This document shows positions 37,420 to 46,444 of a DNA stretch of 64,000 nt, in pieces. This stretch comes from a virus. The position numbers were made by a program, and so were the translations under genes. Location of the stretch: positions 62,001 through 126,000 of IMG/VR virus record IMGVR_UViG_3300018065_000011, one strand, 5' to 3'. How positions within the stretch are numbered: position 1 is the stretch's first letter; each line of letters starts with the position of its first letter. The notes under the pieces were generated by a model that was given only the letters and a program-made list of their open reading frames with translations, had not been told where the DNA came from and did not search any database.

Positions 37420-38028
37420 AAAGGGGTAGGGAGGCTCTTCTGCTCTTCGTCGTTTCTGCTTTTCACGCTGTAGAGATGCACACTTTTGGCATCTAACGCT
37501 CGTTCTCCAAATCTCCGTTTCACAATCAAGACAGCGCTTATTACTGCCGTTGCTATTACTCCCGGCGCCGATGTTTCGACCTGCAAAAGTGGGAGTTTGA
37601 CTGTTGCAGTTGGGGCATAAAAACCGAAGGTTCTCTCTCCGGTGGTCGTTGTTTATGCCGTTGATGTGGTCGATCACCAGCGTCAGCGGTTTCCCCCGCC
37701 ATTCTGGGTCGAGGCCGCACTCTGCACACCGGTATTCAATAAGTCCTTCCTCGATGACTCTGCGTTTTAGGAGATGTCTACGATATGTTGATTCTTCGAC
37801 CATTACTTCGGTTAGTGGGATCTTCGCTTTTTTCTGACGGCGGCCCAGCGAGGCTTTGGCAAATGCTTTATAGTCCAGGCCCTCCAATTTCATTCTGCGC
37901 CGGATTGTTGCGTATGCGCCGCTTCCCGGTAAGCCGCACTCATCGAGAATCTGACGCACTGACGTACACCGTCCCACTATCTCTCGGAATTCTTCGGAGG
38001 TTAACTTCCACAGCTTGCTCCGCGCCAT
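37405..38028 (-). CDS. HNH endonuclease beside tRNA-Gln
   Basis: A 207-residue protein of the common free-standing type: YRCAECGLDPEWRGKPL, LTLVIDHINGINNDHRRENL, FLCPNCNSQTPTFAGRN, then a C-terminal CLDCETE/CQKC pair. The N-terminal part looks like an HTH (VRQILDECGLPGSGAYATIR). Its 3' end runs 15 nt into tRNA-Gln(UUG). It lies between the two Gln tRNAs, as if inserted there. Confidence 0.85.
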   Translation of the reverse strand: MARSKLWKLTSEEFREIVGRCTSVRQILDECGLPGSGAYATIRRRMKLEGLDYKAFAKASLGRRQKKAKIPLTEVMVEESTYRRHLLKRRVIEEGLIEYRCAECGLDPEWRGKPLTLVIDHINGINNDHRRENLRFLCPNCNSQTPTFAGRNIGAGSNSNGSNKRCLDCETEIWRTSVRCQKCASLQREKQKRRRAEEPPYPFSGIV

Positions 38029-38046
38029 GTGGAATTGTACCAGAAG

Positions 38047-38117
38047 CTCCGGGGCCAGGAATTGAACCCAGATCTGCGGGACCAGAGCCCGCCGTCCTGC
38101 CGTTGGACTACCCCGGA
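38047..38117 (-). tRNA. tRNA-Gln(CUG)
   Basis: On the minus strand: acceptor tccgggg/ccccgga, anticodon stem gcggg/cccgc with loop ctctggt (CTG), T-arm ctggg ttcaatt cctgg, discriminator G. Confidence 0.88.
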
Positions 38118-38237
38118 AGGGTTTGGGCTACTCCCCAGTGCGCACGGGTCATGCCGTCTGGAGAGGCTCCCCAGACGGCTAAGTCTGGTCTTGTTGGCGA
38201 CGCATTTGTTCCCTTGTATCAGCCCTCAGGACGCTCG

Positions 38238-39428
38238 TCAAGCCTCGTAGAGAGCCTCCATGATCATTCCGATATTGGCCCAATCAAGGAGCCTCTGGTC
38301 GATGATGTCGTTGAGAGAGCGCACTTCTACATACGTCCGCTCTGTGTTCCCCGCGCCGAAGGACCGGCCCGATTGAGCCGTTTCGACGGCTTGTTGAAAC
38401 TCCTCGCGGCGCAATTCGACCGTGTAGACGTGGGCCATGTGGGTGAGTAGCGTAGACACCATTTGTCGAGGCCGCAAAGCGACGAAACGTCCAGAGGGGA
38501 TTTTGAGACCCGTCTCTTCCTCTAGCTCCGCGGCAGCTACCTCCCAAGGATCTTCTGCGACGTTGAAGCTGGAGCCGCCAGGAAGCTCGTGTACGAAGCC
38601 GTCAGCGGTTCTGGCTGGAGAGCGAAACTCTTTGATCAACAGAATGTGTGTTCTTCCCGTGAAGTATGTGTCGTCATCCCCCCACATTTCGTCTTGCCGA
38701 TAATAGGCCACGATGGTGGAGATGTCCGTGCGCGAGAAGATAACTTCGTTTTCCTTGTGTCGTTTCTCGCTTTCGATCCAAACCTTGACCCACACCACGA
38801 AGCAGAAGAGAAACTGGCGGTTGGGGCCGACTCGGTATCGCCACAGAACCTCGGCATCATCGAGTCTGTTTCCTGCCTCTCGTTGTGCTCGATACCAGGA
38901 CTGAAACTGTGGAGCGTTCCACACGTCGATCGGGACGTTACGTTCGCCTCCCGTGCGCGGCGCCGGCTCTGCGAATTTGGCGACAGCGGCTTGAGCTAGC
39001 TCATCGAGGCTCGAAAACGGCGTGAGCCCTTGCTGTTGCTCGTAGAGCGTGTCAAGGTAGCGAGTCTTGGGCGCGCCATCGGGTCGTCCGTAGAGGAGCT
39101 TTCCAGAGGCGAGGAAGGCACCAAACTCTACGTTGGTCGAGAAGGCAGGCATCGTTTTCAGGTCACGCGGAACCCATGCGATGATGAGATCGGCTGCGTG
39201 AAGGAAACGCTGCTCCCAGCGAGTCTGGGTGGTGTAGTCGTGATCCCAGCTTCCATCTCCTGGCTCGGGGACGTAGACCATTCCATCGTAGCCCGCTCGA
39301 TCCAGGGCATCGATCATGGCCGCGCGCCAGGATTCGCCGCCGGTCTCGGTACGAGGCGTGGGGCCTACCAGGAAGATAGACTTGGCGACGGTCTCAGGAG
39401 GTTCTTGGAGTGCGTAGATGATCTTCAT
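38238..39428 (-). CDS. nucleoside 2-deoxyribosyltransferase-like domain fused to a Nudix hydrolase
   Basis: A 396-residue fusion. Residues 15-125 read SIFLVGPTPRTETGGESWR, AADLIIAWVPRD and STNVEFGAFLASGKLLYG, matching the deoxyribosyltransferase-like fold in which the Glu of NVEFG is catalytic. The C-terminal domain (about 225-390) has a Nudix box GGSSFNVAEDPWEVAAAELE then EETGL with all key Glu residues. The two activities may break down or remodel nucleotide-sugar compounds such as ADP-ribose. It is the last gene of the NAD operon. Confidence 0.78.
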   Translation of the reverse strand: MKIIYALQEPPETVAKSIFLVGPTPRTETGGESWRAAMIDALDRAGYDGMVYVPEPGDGSWDHDYTTQTRWEQRFLHAADLIIAWVPRDLKTMPAFSTNVEFGAFLASGKLLYGRPDGAPKTRYLDTLYEQQQGLTPFSSLDELAQAAVAKFAEPAPRTGGERNVPIDVWNAPQFQSWYRAQREAGNRLDDAEVLWRYRVGPNRQFLFCFVVWVKVWIESEKRHKENEVIFSRTDISTIVAYYRQDEMWGDDDTYFTGRTHILLIKEFRSPARTADGFVHELPGGSSFNVAEDPWEVAAAELEEETGLKIPSGRFVALRPRQMVSTLLTHMAHVYTVELRREEFQQAVETAQSGRSFGAGNTERTYVEVRSLNDIIDQRLLDWANIGMIMEALYEA

Positions 39429-39463
39429 GAGTGGAGTCCGGCATCGCGAGGATCTTAGCTAGC

Positions 39464-40459
39464 TCATTCGTAGAATTGCTCATACAGCTTGCTCCCAAGA
39501 TCGCATAGGAAGTCGTAGCCGTGTTCTCCCTTGTCGTTGACGAGCTTGGCGACATCCTCCGGTATGCCCTTGAGTCCGACACGAGCGCCCGAGATTGCTC
39601 CGGCCATGGCAGCAGTGGTGTCCACGTCTCCACCCGGCGTGATGGATGTGATGATGGTCTCCCAAAACGACTCGGGCGTTTTCACGAAGCTGTAGAGAGC
39701 CCAGAGCACGGAAGAGATGACGTAGGGGCTGATCCCCGGCCACTTGTCGCCCTCTTGGAACGTCCTGCACCACTCCACCACCGCATCGTCGCCCTCGTCC
39801 ATCATCGTGGGGATCAGAAGAACGTAGTCGGCAAACCGGGGGTCGATCTTCTTGACGACCGAGGAGACGGTCTTGAGGAACCGGAGCGGCTCGACTTCAT
39901 CTACCTGCATTCCGAGAGCAACAGCCGAAGCGATGGCTGCGGCTCCAGCAGAGGCTTGATCGGATTGGTGCGTCACGAACCCTTGGATCTTGGCCGCAGT
40001 GGCCAGAGACGAGAGCGTGGAGTCATAGAAAGCTAAGCCGATGGGAGCGGCTCGCATGGCTGAGCCATTGCCCGCGGATGGATGGGGCTCGCCAGAATGT
40101 TCCCAAGGGCACTTGGCCGCGAGACGCAAGGCAGCGTTCTTGGTTGCGTTACCGTAGCCGACCATGCGTTTGTTCTTGAACATGTCGGCAATGCGCTCAC
40201 CCCAGGCTTCGGGGTCAAGGCTGCCATGCTCGACCAATGAGATTGCAAGCTCGCGTGTGAGTTGCGTGTCGTCGGTGTACTGACCGAAGTCGTACTTGTC
40301 TCGTATCTGGACGCCGCTGAACGCTCGCGGACGGACCATGTTCTTGATGTAGGGCTCGACGCTCTCTGGCCCGTGTGCTTCGACAGGCGCTCCTACAGCG
40401 TCACCGACCGCACAGCCGATGAGACAGCCTTGGAATTGCTCGACAGTAGGCTCAGGCAT
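39464..40459 (-). CDS. ADP-ribosylglycohydrolase (DraG family)
   Basis: A 331-residue protein with DraG signatures: GCLIGCAVGDAVGAPVEA, YTDDTQLTR (metal-binding TDDT), GNGSAMRAAPIG and GGDVDTTAAMAGAISGARVG (DVDT metal site). These enzymes remove ADP-ribose from proteins or other acceptors. In this operon it could reverse host or phage ADP-ribosylation and recycle ADP-ribose. It overlaps the Nudix regulator gene by 8 nt. Confidence 0.9.
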   Translation of the reverse strand: MPEPTVEQFQGCLIGCAVGDAVGAPVEAHGPESVEPYIKNMVRPRAFSGVQIRDKYDFGQYTDDTQLTRELAISLVEHGSLDPEAWGERIADMFKNKRMVGYGNATKNAALRLAAKCPWEHSGEPHPSAGNGSAMRAAPIGLAFYDSTLSSLATAAKIQGFVTHQSDQASAGAAAIASAVALGMQVDEVEPLRFLKTVSSVVKKIDPRFADYVLLIPTMMDEGDDAVVEWCRTFQEGDKWPGISPYVISSVLWALYSFVKTPESFWETIITSITPGGDVDTTAAMAGAISGARVGLKGIPEDVAKLVNDKGEHGYDFLCDLGSKLYEQFYE

Positions 40460-41153
40460 TCACAATCCTGTAGAGAACACCGTGGCGTCCTCCGAGTGGT
40501 CGCTGCTTGCCAGTTTTGGTGATTCGGCCGTCTGACAACATGCGGTGGAAACGTTTGTTGAAGTTGGATCGGTCAAACTTCACGCCCTTGACAATCTCAT
40601 GGACGCGGCGGAATTCGGCTTGAGTGAATTCTTCGGGGAGAAGGTTCGTGACAATTTGGGGCTCGTAGTCGCATTTGCCTCGGATGCGCTCCACGGCAAC
40701 ATCGAGGATCTTCATGTGGTCAAATGCGAGGGTTTCGAGGGAGGCAACGTCATGCCAAATAGCCTCTACGGCATCATCTCCGCCTTTTCGTCTGACCTTC
40801 GCCATCAAGGTTGGAGGTACGAGTGCATAGTAGGCCACAGAGATCACCCGGCCTCGCGGATCGCGACCCGGATCTCCGAAGGTGTAAAGCTGCTCTATGT
40901 AGACTTGGTAGGCGGAGAGGCCCGTTTCTTCCTCTAGCTCTCGTCTGGCAGCAACCGGAAGGCTCTCCCCTTGTTCGTTGTCGCCCTCGTTCTCTCTGAC
41001 CACCTTGACGAAGCCTCCAGGGAGAGCGAGACGGTCTTTGAAAGGCGCCTTCCCTCGTCGGATGAGCAACACCTTGAGGGCCATGCCGTCGATGGTGAAG
41101 ATCACCAAGTCAACGGCGTTGTCTGCCTTGGGGTAGTCGTATGTGTAGGGCAT
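40452..41153 (-). CDS. Nudix protein with C-terminal winged helix (NrtR-like)
   Basis: A 233-residue protein. The N-terminal Nudix domain has ALPGGFVKV and RRELEEETGL, an apparently intact catalytic box with a long internal insertion (RENEGDNEQGES). The C-terminal part (LLPEEFTQAEFRRVHEIVKG, NFNKRFHRMLSDGRITKTG) is a winged helix as in NrtR, which represses NAD genes and responds to ADP-ribose. Here the box looks active, so it may be an enzyme, a regulator or both. Confidence 0.78.
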   Translation of the reverse strand: MPYTYDYPKADNAVDLVIFTIDGMALKVLLIRRGKAPFKDRLALPGGFVKVVRENEGDNEQGESLPVAARRELEEETGLSAYQVYIEQLYTFGDPGRDPRGRVISVAYYALVPPTLMAKVRRKGGDDAVEAIWHDVASLETLAFDHMKILDVAVERIRGKCDYEPQIVTNLLPEEFTQAEFRRVHEIVKGVKFDRSNFNKRFHRMLSDGRITKTGKQRPLGGRHGVLYRIVNA

Positions 41154-41154
41154 G

Positions 41155-41943
41155 CTACTTCAGGAGAGCCGGAACGATTCCTTTGGGTCGTCCTCGTAGG
41201 TTTGCCAATTCGGGAGGTAGATCTCCAAAGGACATCTGCTCCAGCAGTGAGTCGGCCTCGGCTTCGAGTAGCTCGTCAAACCGGCTGCAACAGTCATCCG
41301 CCGCATCGGGCAGCACCTTGATGACTTGTCCGTCGTTGTCGCAATAGGAGCGAAAGGCTCGGACACGAGCGCTTTGAATGGCGTACTCTACGATGTTGTC
41401 GATCGTTTGTTGGATTTTGGATGTCATTGGTGGTGGTTCCTTGAAGTCCTCGGAGAGATTAAGCTCGCTGTTGTCACGTTGGGTTGTCGGCAGACCGAGG
41501 TTCTGTAGCGTGGTTTCGTGAAACTCTCGTGCCGTGTAGCGTTGTAGCCCTAGAGCATTCAGGAGCCACATGCCGCTAAGGCCCGATTCGAGAATGTGGC
41601 GTGAGCACTGCCAACACGACGGCGGTCCGCTCGGTATGGGTTTTGAGCCTTCGACTTCGACATGGAGCATGTCGAACTTGGAGAGATCTTTTCCGCAGTT
41701 GAAAATGTAGAAATCTTGGAGAGCCGCTTGTTCGGCGTGTATGTTGATCTTACTGCACGCTTCACGGCACTGCTCATCTACGCCGCACTTGTACGGGTGG
41801 GGAGGATGGTTGTAGCCCTGGGCAACCACTCCGAGATCGCGATTCCAAATGACCGCGCCGCGCTTGCTTTTCGCACATGGAGAATGCACGGCGGTGGCGA
41901 TGGCTGCTTTGAGGGCATCTTGCTCTGTGAATTGAAATCCCAT
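41155..41943 (-). CDS. cytidine/dCMP deaminase-like protein with C-terminal extension
   Basis: A 262-residue protein starting MGFQFTEQDALKAAI. The zinc deaminase motifs are NIHAEQAAL (His, catalytic Glu) and SGPPSCWQCSRHI (two Cys). An extra CGVDEQCREAC cluster precedes the active site, as in dCMP deaminases. The C-terminal 100 residues are unrelated and may bind a partner. It supplies dUMP, or acts on another deaminable base, for phage nucleotide metabolism. Confidence 0.75.
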   Translation of the reverse strand: MGFQFTEQDALKAAIATAVHSPCAKSKRGAVIWNRDLGVVAQGYNHPPHPYKCGVDEQCREACSKINIHAEQAALQDFYIFNCGKDLSKFDMLHVEVEGSKPIPSGPPSCWQCSRHILESGLSGMWLLNALGLQRYTAREFHETTLQNLGLPTTQRDNSELNLSEDFKEPPPMTSKIQQTIDNIVEYAIQSARVRAFRSYCDNDGQVIKVLPDAADDCCSRFDELLEAEADSLLEQMSFGDLPPELANLRGRPKGIVPALLK

Positions 41944-41944
41944 C

Positions 41945-42511
41945 TCATGTCTCCACGTCGTAAAGCCCGTGCATCTTGATGTAGGCCGCGACCTGAGTAG
42001 GTACATGCCTAATCCATGTGCTTACCCCGTTTCGGATCATGTCACGAATCGCTTGAGAGTGAATTCCCATCATGGGCACTTGGTAGAAGCCAAACTCTTC
42101 GCGAATCTCCTCCACGTACTCCCAGCGGTCTAGCTCGTCCAGAATGTCAGGTCCGATCACGAAACGGTAGTCGTTCTCCTTGCCGCGGTGACCTGTCTTG
42201 AAGTGGCGGAGCAACTGGATGGTGTAGATGGGTCCCGGTTGCTGCTTGAGCATGTGTAGCTCGTCAATGGCTATCGTGATCGTCACTCTCTCAGGGAAAC
42301 TAGGACACTCGTGATAGCGGCTTTCTATTCCCAGCGCGGTCATGTTGAAGCGGTGCTCAAAAGGCAGGATGCCTGTCTTGAGTGCGTGCGCGGCTGAGGG
42401 CACAACGATGATGTGCTGAAACTCTCCGCTCTCCGCCAGATAGCGAAGCACGTCCAGGTGCTGGTTCCCGAACGGGTTGAAGCTACCTCCGTAGACTGCG
42501 ACTTTGGTCAT
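41945..42511 (-). CDS. nadD: nicotinate/nicotinamide mononucleotide adenylyltransferase
   Basis: A 188-residue protein starting MTKVAVYGGSFNPFGNQHLD, the GxFxPxHxGH-type nucleotidyltransferase motif with GNQH in place of GHxH. The C-terminal SxTxxR-like motif is IHSQAIRDMI, followed by VAAYIKMHGLY. It transfers AMP to NaMN (or NMN), giving NaAD (or NAD). The first His of the canonical HxGH pair is replaced, so activity should be checked. Confidence 0.82.
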   Translation of the reverse strand: MTKVAVYGGSFNPFGNQHLDVLRYLAESGEFQHIIVVPSAAHALKTGILPFEHRFNMTALGIESRYHECPSFPERVTITIAIDELHMLKQQPGPIYTIQLLRHFKTGHRGKENDYRFVIGPDILDELDRWEYVEEIREEFGFYQVPMMGIHSQAIRDMIRNGVSTWIRHVPTQVAAYIKMHGLYDVET

Positions 42512-42537
42512 GGGCAGATCTCCGCAGTGTCGATACC

Positions 42538-42825
42538 TCACGGCTTCGCGAGGTTGAGATCAACGATCGTTCGCTGCTGGAGAGTTTCCTTCTCAAAGTT
42601 GACAACGCTGCGAATCAGACGCCACGCCGCATCATCTACCGTGGTGAAGCGCTCTTGCGAGAAAGCCGGGCTGTCGATGATCCAGTCGCGATAAGCGTTT
42701 CGTTCGTCCCCGCTCTGGTCAGGAGAGAGGATGACCCTTCCAATCTTGTGGTCGTTGATGCGCACGTCCCAGAAAGTGTCTGCGCGGCAAAGGGGGACTC
42801 TTCTCACTTCGACGGTGAATTTCAT
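42538..42825 (-). CDS. hypothetical protein in the NAD operon
   Basis: A 95-residue product starting MKFTVEVRRVPLCRAD, coupled to pncA by an ATGA overlap. Mixed strand/helix, no motif recognised. Confidence 0.5.
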   Translation of the reverse strand: MKFTVEVRRVPLCRADTFWDVRINDHKIGRVILSPDQSGDERNAYRDWIIDSPAFSQERFTTVDDAAWRLIRSVVNFEKETLQQRTIVDLNLAKP

Positions 42826-43514
42826 GGTTTCTCTACCCATTCTGCGCCAAGTTTGGTTAGCGCTTCCTTGGACTTCGCCATGCCCTCTGCGCCACCGATG
42901 GCAGCCGCCGCATAGGCCAGAACACGGATGTCTGCGTGTTTGATACCGGGAAGGTCCAGAAGTCCCTCGACAGCAGCATCGACACAGTAACCTCCGGTCG
43001 CATATCCGATCACGTCAACCTGAACATCGCTCCAATCCACGCAGTCGAGTACGTTGCCGATCGCCTGGAGAACGGGAGCTGCGAATTGGTTGTAGAATAT
43101 GCTGTAGACTTCTTTTTCAAAATACAATCCGACGTTGCCGTGGACTGCTTCTTGGGCGAGAGCGTGGGGGTTTAGAACCCGACGCCCTTGGCCCTTAATA
43201 CGTTCCCCAACAAACACTACAGAGTCAGCGTGTGTCATTGGGATGAACCGTTGTTTGGCGGGACGGTCAGGAAAGACGCGGAGCCAACCCCGTGTTCCTT
43301 TGACACAATGTGCTGGAAAGGGTCCTCCGTTTTCTTGAAACTCCCAGGCATCGTAGGCGTGAGAGTCCACGGAACCGATGATGGCATCGTAGGAGCCGTC
43401 CCTGAGCAGTTTATGGATGTGAAGGGAGACTTCTGAATCCGCTTCGACGTACAAGGCCCCGGCCGGGTCCATGAAGTCGAATTGGGTGTCCACATCGATG
43501 AGGATGCGTTTCAT
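42822..43514 (-). CDS. pncA: nicotinamidase
   Basis: A 230-residue isochorismatase-fold protein: ILIDVDTQFDFMDPAGALYV with the catalytic Asp, GSVDSHAYDAWEF (metal site), FPAHCVKGT, EKEVYSIF with the catalytic Lys, and GYATGGYCVDAAVEGLL with the nucleophilic Cys. It converts nicotinamide to nicotinate, the first step of the route completed by neighbouring genes. An ATG 6 nt upstream overlaps the previous stop but is too near the GGAG site, so the second ATG was chosen. Confidence 0.85.
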   Translation of the reverse strand: MKRILIDVDTQFDFMDPAGALYVEADSEVSLHIHKLLRDGSYDAIIGSVDSHAYDAWEFQENGGPFPAHCVKGTRGWLRVFPDRPAKQRFIPMTHADSVVFVGERIKGQGRRVLNPHALAQEAVHGNVGLYFEKEVYSIFYNQFAAPVLQAIGNVLDCVDWSDVQVDVIGYATGGYCVDAAVEGLLDLPGIKHADIRVLAYAAAAIGGAEGMAKSKEALTKLGAEWVEKP

Positions 43515-43516
43515 GG

Positions 43517-43780
43517 TCATGTCTCCTTGTGAAACTTCTTATGGAGCCTCTGGTACTCAGCCCACTCTGGGTCGCTCTTGTTTTCAACCGTGTGGGCGTG
43601 CTCTTTCCATTCAGCGGGTATCTCGCCTCGTTGTCCGTGCTTGTAAAACTTGACCTGAGCCTCCAGTATGGAGGCTCCTCCGTCGTCCCACTTGTCTTTG
43701 TATCCTGCGTCGGTGCGCCGTTCCTCGGCCTCGCGGAGAACCATTGCCATGATGGCTTCGATGAGTTTTTCACGCTCCAT
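43517..43780 (-). CDS. small hypothetical protein in the NAD operon
   Basis: An 87-residue helical product starting MEREKLIEAIMAMVL. It overlaps the NadE gene end by 11 nt. Not recognised. Confidence 0.5.
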   Translation of the reverse strand: MEREKLIEAIMAMVLREAEERRTDAGYKDKWDDGGASILEAQVKFYKHGQRGEIPAEWKEHAHTVENKSDPEWAEYQRLHKKFHKET

Positions 43781-44792
43781 TGCATACCTCCGGCAGTACG
43801 TCGGTCAGAACGCCAGCGTTGAGAAGCTCTCGCCGGGTTCCGAGAGTTGGGATGTTGGGGTTCATCTTGTGGCGGGTGCTTCGCTCCCACTTGCGGGCCG
43901 ACGCAAGGTGCTCACGGGTAAGCCCGAAAGCCTTGGCGTTTTCCATGAGCGCGTCGAGGGCAGCGGTCTCGTTGCTTTCCCCAAGCAGGATGTGGTCCAC
44001 GGCGTAGGGGCGCATCCCTGCTTCCAAACGGGTGTCGAGGAACCGGCTCATACGCTCGATGGTTCCGACTTTCATGTATTCACTCGTGTCGGGATCTACG
44101 CGGCTGTAGCTCCATTCGACGCCGGAAAGCTGCGACAACTCATCTTCATCGTTGTGCTCGTCACCAACGCCCCAAAGGTCGGGGGTCGGGAGCGCCTTGA
44201 TGATCTCGTGGGGGACGCCGAGGGCCAGAGCCAGTTGGTAGACCTCGCCCTTGCTGAGCATCGCGATCGGGTTCGTGTCGACCTCGCCATCGCCACCCTT
44301 CTGATAGAAACGGAGCCAGCGGTCTTCGCACTCGTTGCCGGTGCCGTGTCGGATGCCGCCGCCGGTCAGTCGGCCCATGAAGCGGCCGAGCGGCGCGCGG
44401 AGGGTTGAGCGAAGCGAGCCCATGATGGTCGGCTCGGCCTCGCAGCGGGCCTCTATTTCGTCCTGGTCGTACCCCGCAGCCACGAGGGCCTGGCGGGCAC
44501 TCTGGACGAGGACGCTGTATGCGAGGCCCGCATCCACTTCGCAGAGACTCACGCCAGCAACCTTGGCCACCATGCGGGCATGCAGTCGGGACTCGTCGCT
44601 GCTGTGGATCGAGGAGTAGACTGCGGTGACATTCTCGGCACCGAGAGCCCGGACCAGCAGGAGGAGTACCACGGCCGAGTCCACGCCGCCAGAAACATCA
44701 AGCTCAGCGCGCGCAACCCCGCACTGTGCGTGGAAGATGCGGATGGCTTCTATGCGGTTGGTGAAGAGGGCTTGTGGGTCAAGTACGGGCAT
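43770..44792 (-). CDS. nadE: NAD synthetase, ammonia-dependent type
   Basis: A 340-residue protein with the ATP-pyrophosphatase P-loop LDVSGGVDSAVVLLLL near residue 33 and conserved later parts (GTGNECEDRWLRFYQKGGDG, DTNPIAMLSKGEVYQLA, LPTPDLW). It lacks a glutaminase domain, so it should use ammonia to convert NaAD to NAD. Start MPVLDPQAL at 44792 was chosen over a longer frame (44816); both overlap the upstream pncB gene. Confidence 0.88.
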   Translation of the reverse strand: MPVLDPQALFTNRIEAIRIFHAQCGVARAELDVSGGVDSAVVLLLLVRALGAENVTAVYSSIHSSDESRLHARMVAKVAGVSLCEVDAGLAYSVLVQSARQALVAAGYDQDEIEARCEAEPTIMGSLRSTLRAPLGRFMGRLTGGGIRHGTGNECEDRWLRFYQKGGDGEVDTNPIAMLSKGEVYQLALALGVPHEIIKALPTPDLWGVGDEHNDEDELSQLSGVEWSYSRVDPDTSEYMKVGTIERMSRFLDTRLEAGMRPYAVDHILLGESNETAALDALMENAKAFGLTREHLASARKWERSTRHKMNPNIPTLGTRRELLNAGVLTDVLPEVCNGA

Positions 44793-46245
44793 GGGATTTC
44801 TCGCGTAGCTGATCAACGAGCCTTTGGGTTTCGGGGCTCAGTGTGTAGGGACACGGCCTGCCACGGACTTGGTGCAGGAAGCTTCCTCTGGTGAGGAAAT
44901 CTCCCGAGTCCATGCCGTTGAGCACGATGTAGTTTTCGGGGACAGGTTCGCCAGCCTGGGCAATGATCCCCGGAGGGCCGCCCTGGGAGAGCGTGTAGCG
45001 CCAGATGACCGGATCACCGGGAACGCTGACTTTCCCAAGACCCACGTCGTCGGCAAACTTCATTCGAGGCTCCCCAGCCGTCGCAGATAGTTTGTAGACG
45101 GCCGATACGCGATCTCGCGTGAGGGGATTGGTCATCGGCTTGGACACGATGTAGCCCCCATAGCCATAGATCTGCCTGGCTTTGGGCACCTGCGTGAATT
45201 CCCGAAGCATCTCGCATTTGCAAGTCATTTCCAAATCGAAGCCATCCTCCAAGATGTGAATGGGGCTGAGCCCAGCCTGCGAGAAGGCTCCGTGAGCGTA
45301 CATGTACTGTGCATACTTGTCGCCAGAGTCGTAACGAATGCTGGCGGTGTGCTCCTGTTCGCGCATGACTTGGATCGCGGCAGGAATCCCAGAACGGACG
45401 GTATCGAAAGTGTCGAGTAGGTAGCTCGGAACGCCAAGGCGCATGTCTCTCATGGCCCGGAAGGCATCGAGATCGTTGCCCCACCGTTGGGTATGCTCAT
45501 GGCCCATTGTGCCGACAGGCGTCATGTCTAGAAGCTGAGCCAGGGCAACGTTGCTGGTTTTGGTGACCTTGTTCTCTCGACAGGCATCGAGTGCTATGCA
45601 ATGATGCTCCAAGCATGTAGCTGCCCGCATCCCTACCTCGAAAAGTCGGTTGGGGTCTTCCACTGCTTGAACGAGTTGCCGGACTCGTTGACAGACACGA
45701 TCGGAGTAGGCTTCTTTCTCGACGCGAATCTCAGGACACTTGGTCACGTTGAATGTGATTCCGCAAGCGTCGTAGACTTCACGGATGATCTCGGCGTGTC
45801 GCTCGCAGACCGCAACGAGATACTCCATGGGCATCTCTTTTTGCTTCTCTGCGATCGTAGTCGCAAGCTGGATGGGGAACGACAGCCACAGAAGCATGGG
45901 CTCCAGCCAGGACACGAGAAAGCTAGGACCGGTGACCGTCAGGATCGGCTCTCGCTCGTAGACCCAAGCTCCTTTCGGCACTGCTCGTATGGTGCAGCGA
46001 TATCGCAAGGCTTCTGCCATCGCAGGCGTGAGTCCGTATCCGTGCTCTTGGAGGAACTTTTCGTGGACAGCACCGGCCGGCTTTGCCAACCATTCCTGAA
46101 GGAGTGCGTTGACCTTCGCCTCCAGATCGAAAGGAATGTACTGCCAGCCGCCTTTGCGGAAACTCAGATAGAACGTCTCCTCCCGAAGCGGGAAGCCAGC
46201 CTGAGCCATCGAAAACTTGTAGGCATCGGTCGCGAGAATGGTCAT
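44779..46245 (-). CDS. pncB: nicotinate phosphoribosyltransferase
   Basis: A 488-residue protein starting MTILATDAYKFSMAQAGFP, with the family motifs FEVGMRAAT, TSNVALAQLLDMTPVGTMGH followed by EHTQRWG (active-site His region) and LLDTFDTVRSGIP, then RYDSGD. It makes NaMN from nicotinate and PRPP. It is the first gene of the NAD operon. An in-frame ATG at 46293 would extend the N-terminus by 16 residues; the shorter start fits the family. Confidence 0.87.
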   Translation of the reverse strand: MTILATDAYKFSMAQAGFPLREETFYLSFRKGGWQYIPFDLEAKVNALLQEWLAKPAGAVHEKFLQEHGYGLTPAMAEALRYRCTIRAVPKGAWVYEREPILTVTGPSFLVSWLEPMLLWLSFPIQLATTIAEKQKEMPMEYLVAVCERHAEIIREVYDACGITFNVTKCPEIRVEKEAYSDRVCQRVRQLVQAVEDPNRLFEVGMRAATCLEHHCIALDACRENKVTKTSNVALAQLLDMTPVGTMGHEHTQRWGNDLDAFRAMRDMRLGVPSYLLDTFDTVRSGIPAAIQVMREQEHTASIRYDSGDKYAQYMYAHGAFSQAGLSPIHILEDGFDLEMTCKCEMLREFTQVPKARQIYGYGGYIVSKPMTNPLTRDRVSAVYKLSATAGEPRMKFADDVGLGKVSVPGDPVIWRYTLSQGGPPGIIAQAGEPVPENYIVLNGMDSGDFLTRGSFLHQVRGRPCPYTLSPETQRLVDQLREKSHART

Positions 46246-46444
46246 GGATGTGTCCTTATGGTAGTCATACCCTATTTTGGGTGCCAGCACCATGCCTGTG
46301 GTAGAGGTACCACGTGAGAAGCCTCACGCGAGTCGGTTGGGTTGAGCGTGAATTACTCCCTACTACCCCATCTAGGAGGCGATGAGCCGTAAAATCCCAC
46401 GGGCGGCTCAGACGGCTCCCAGAGCCCGCTGGCCTGGGCCTACG

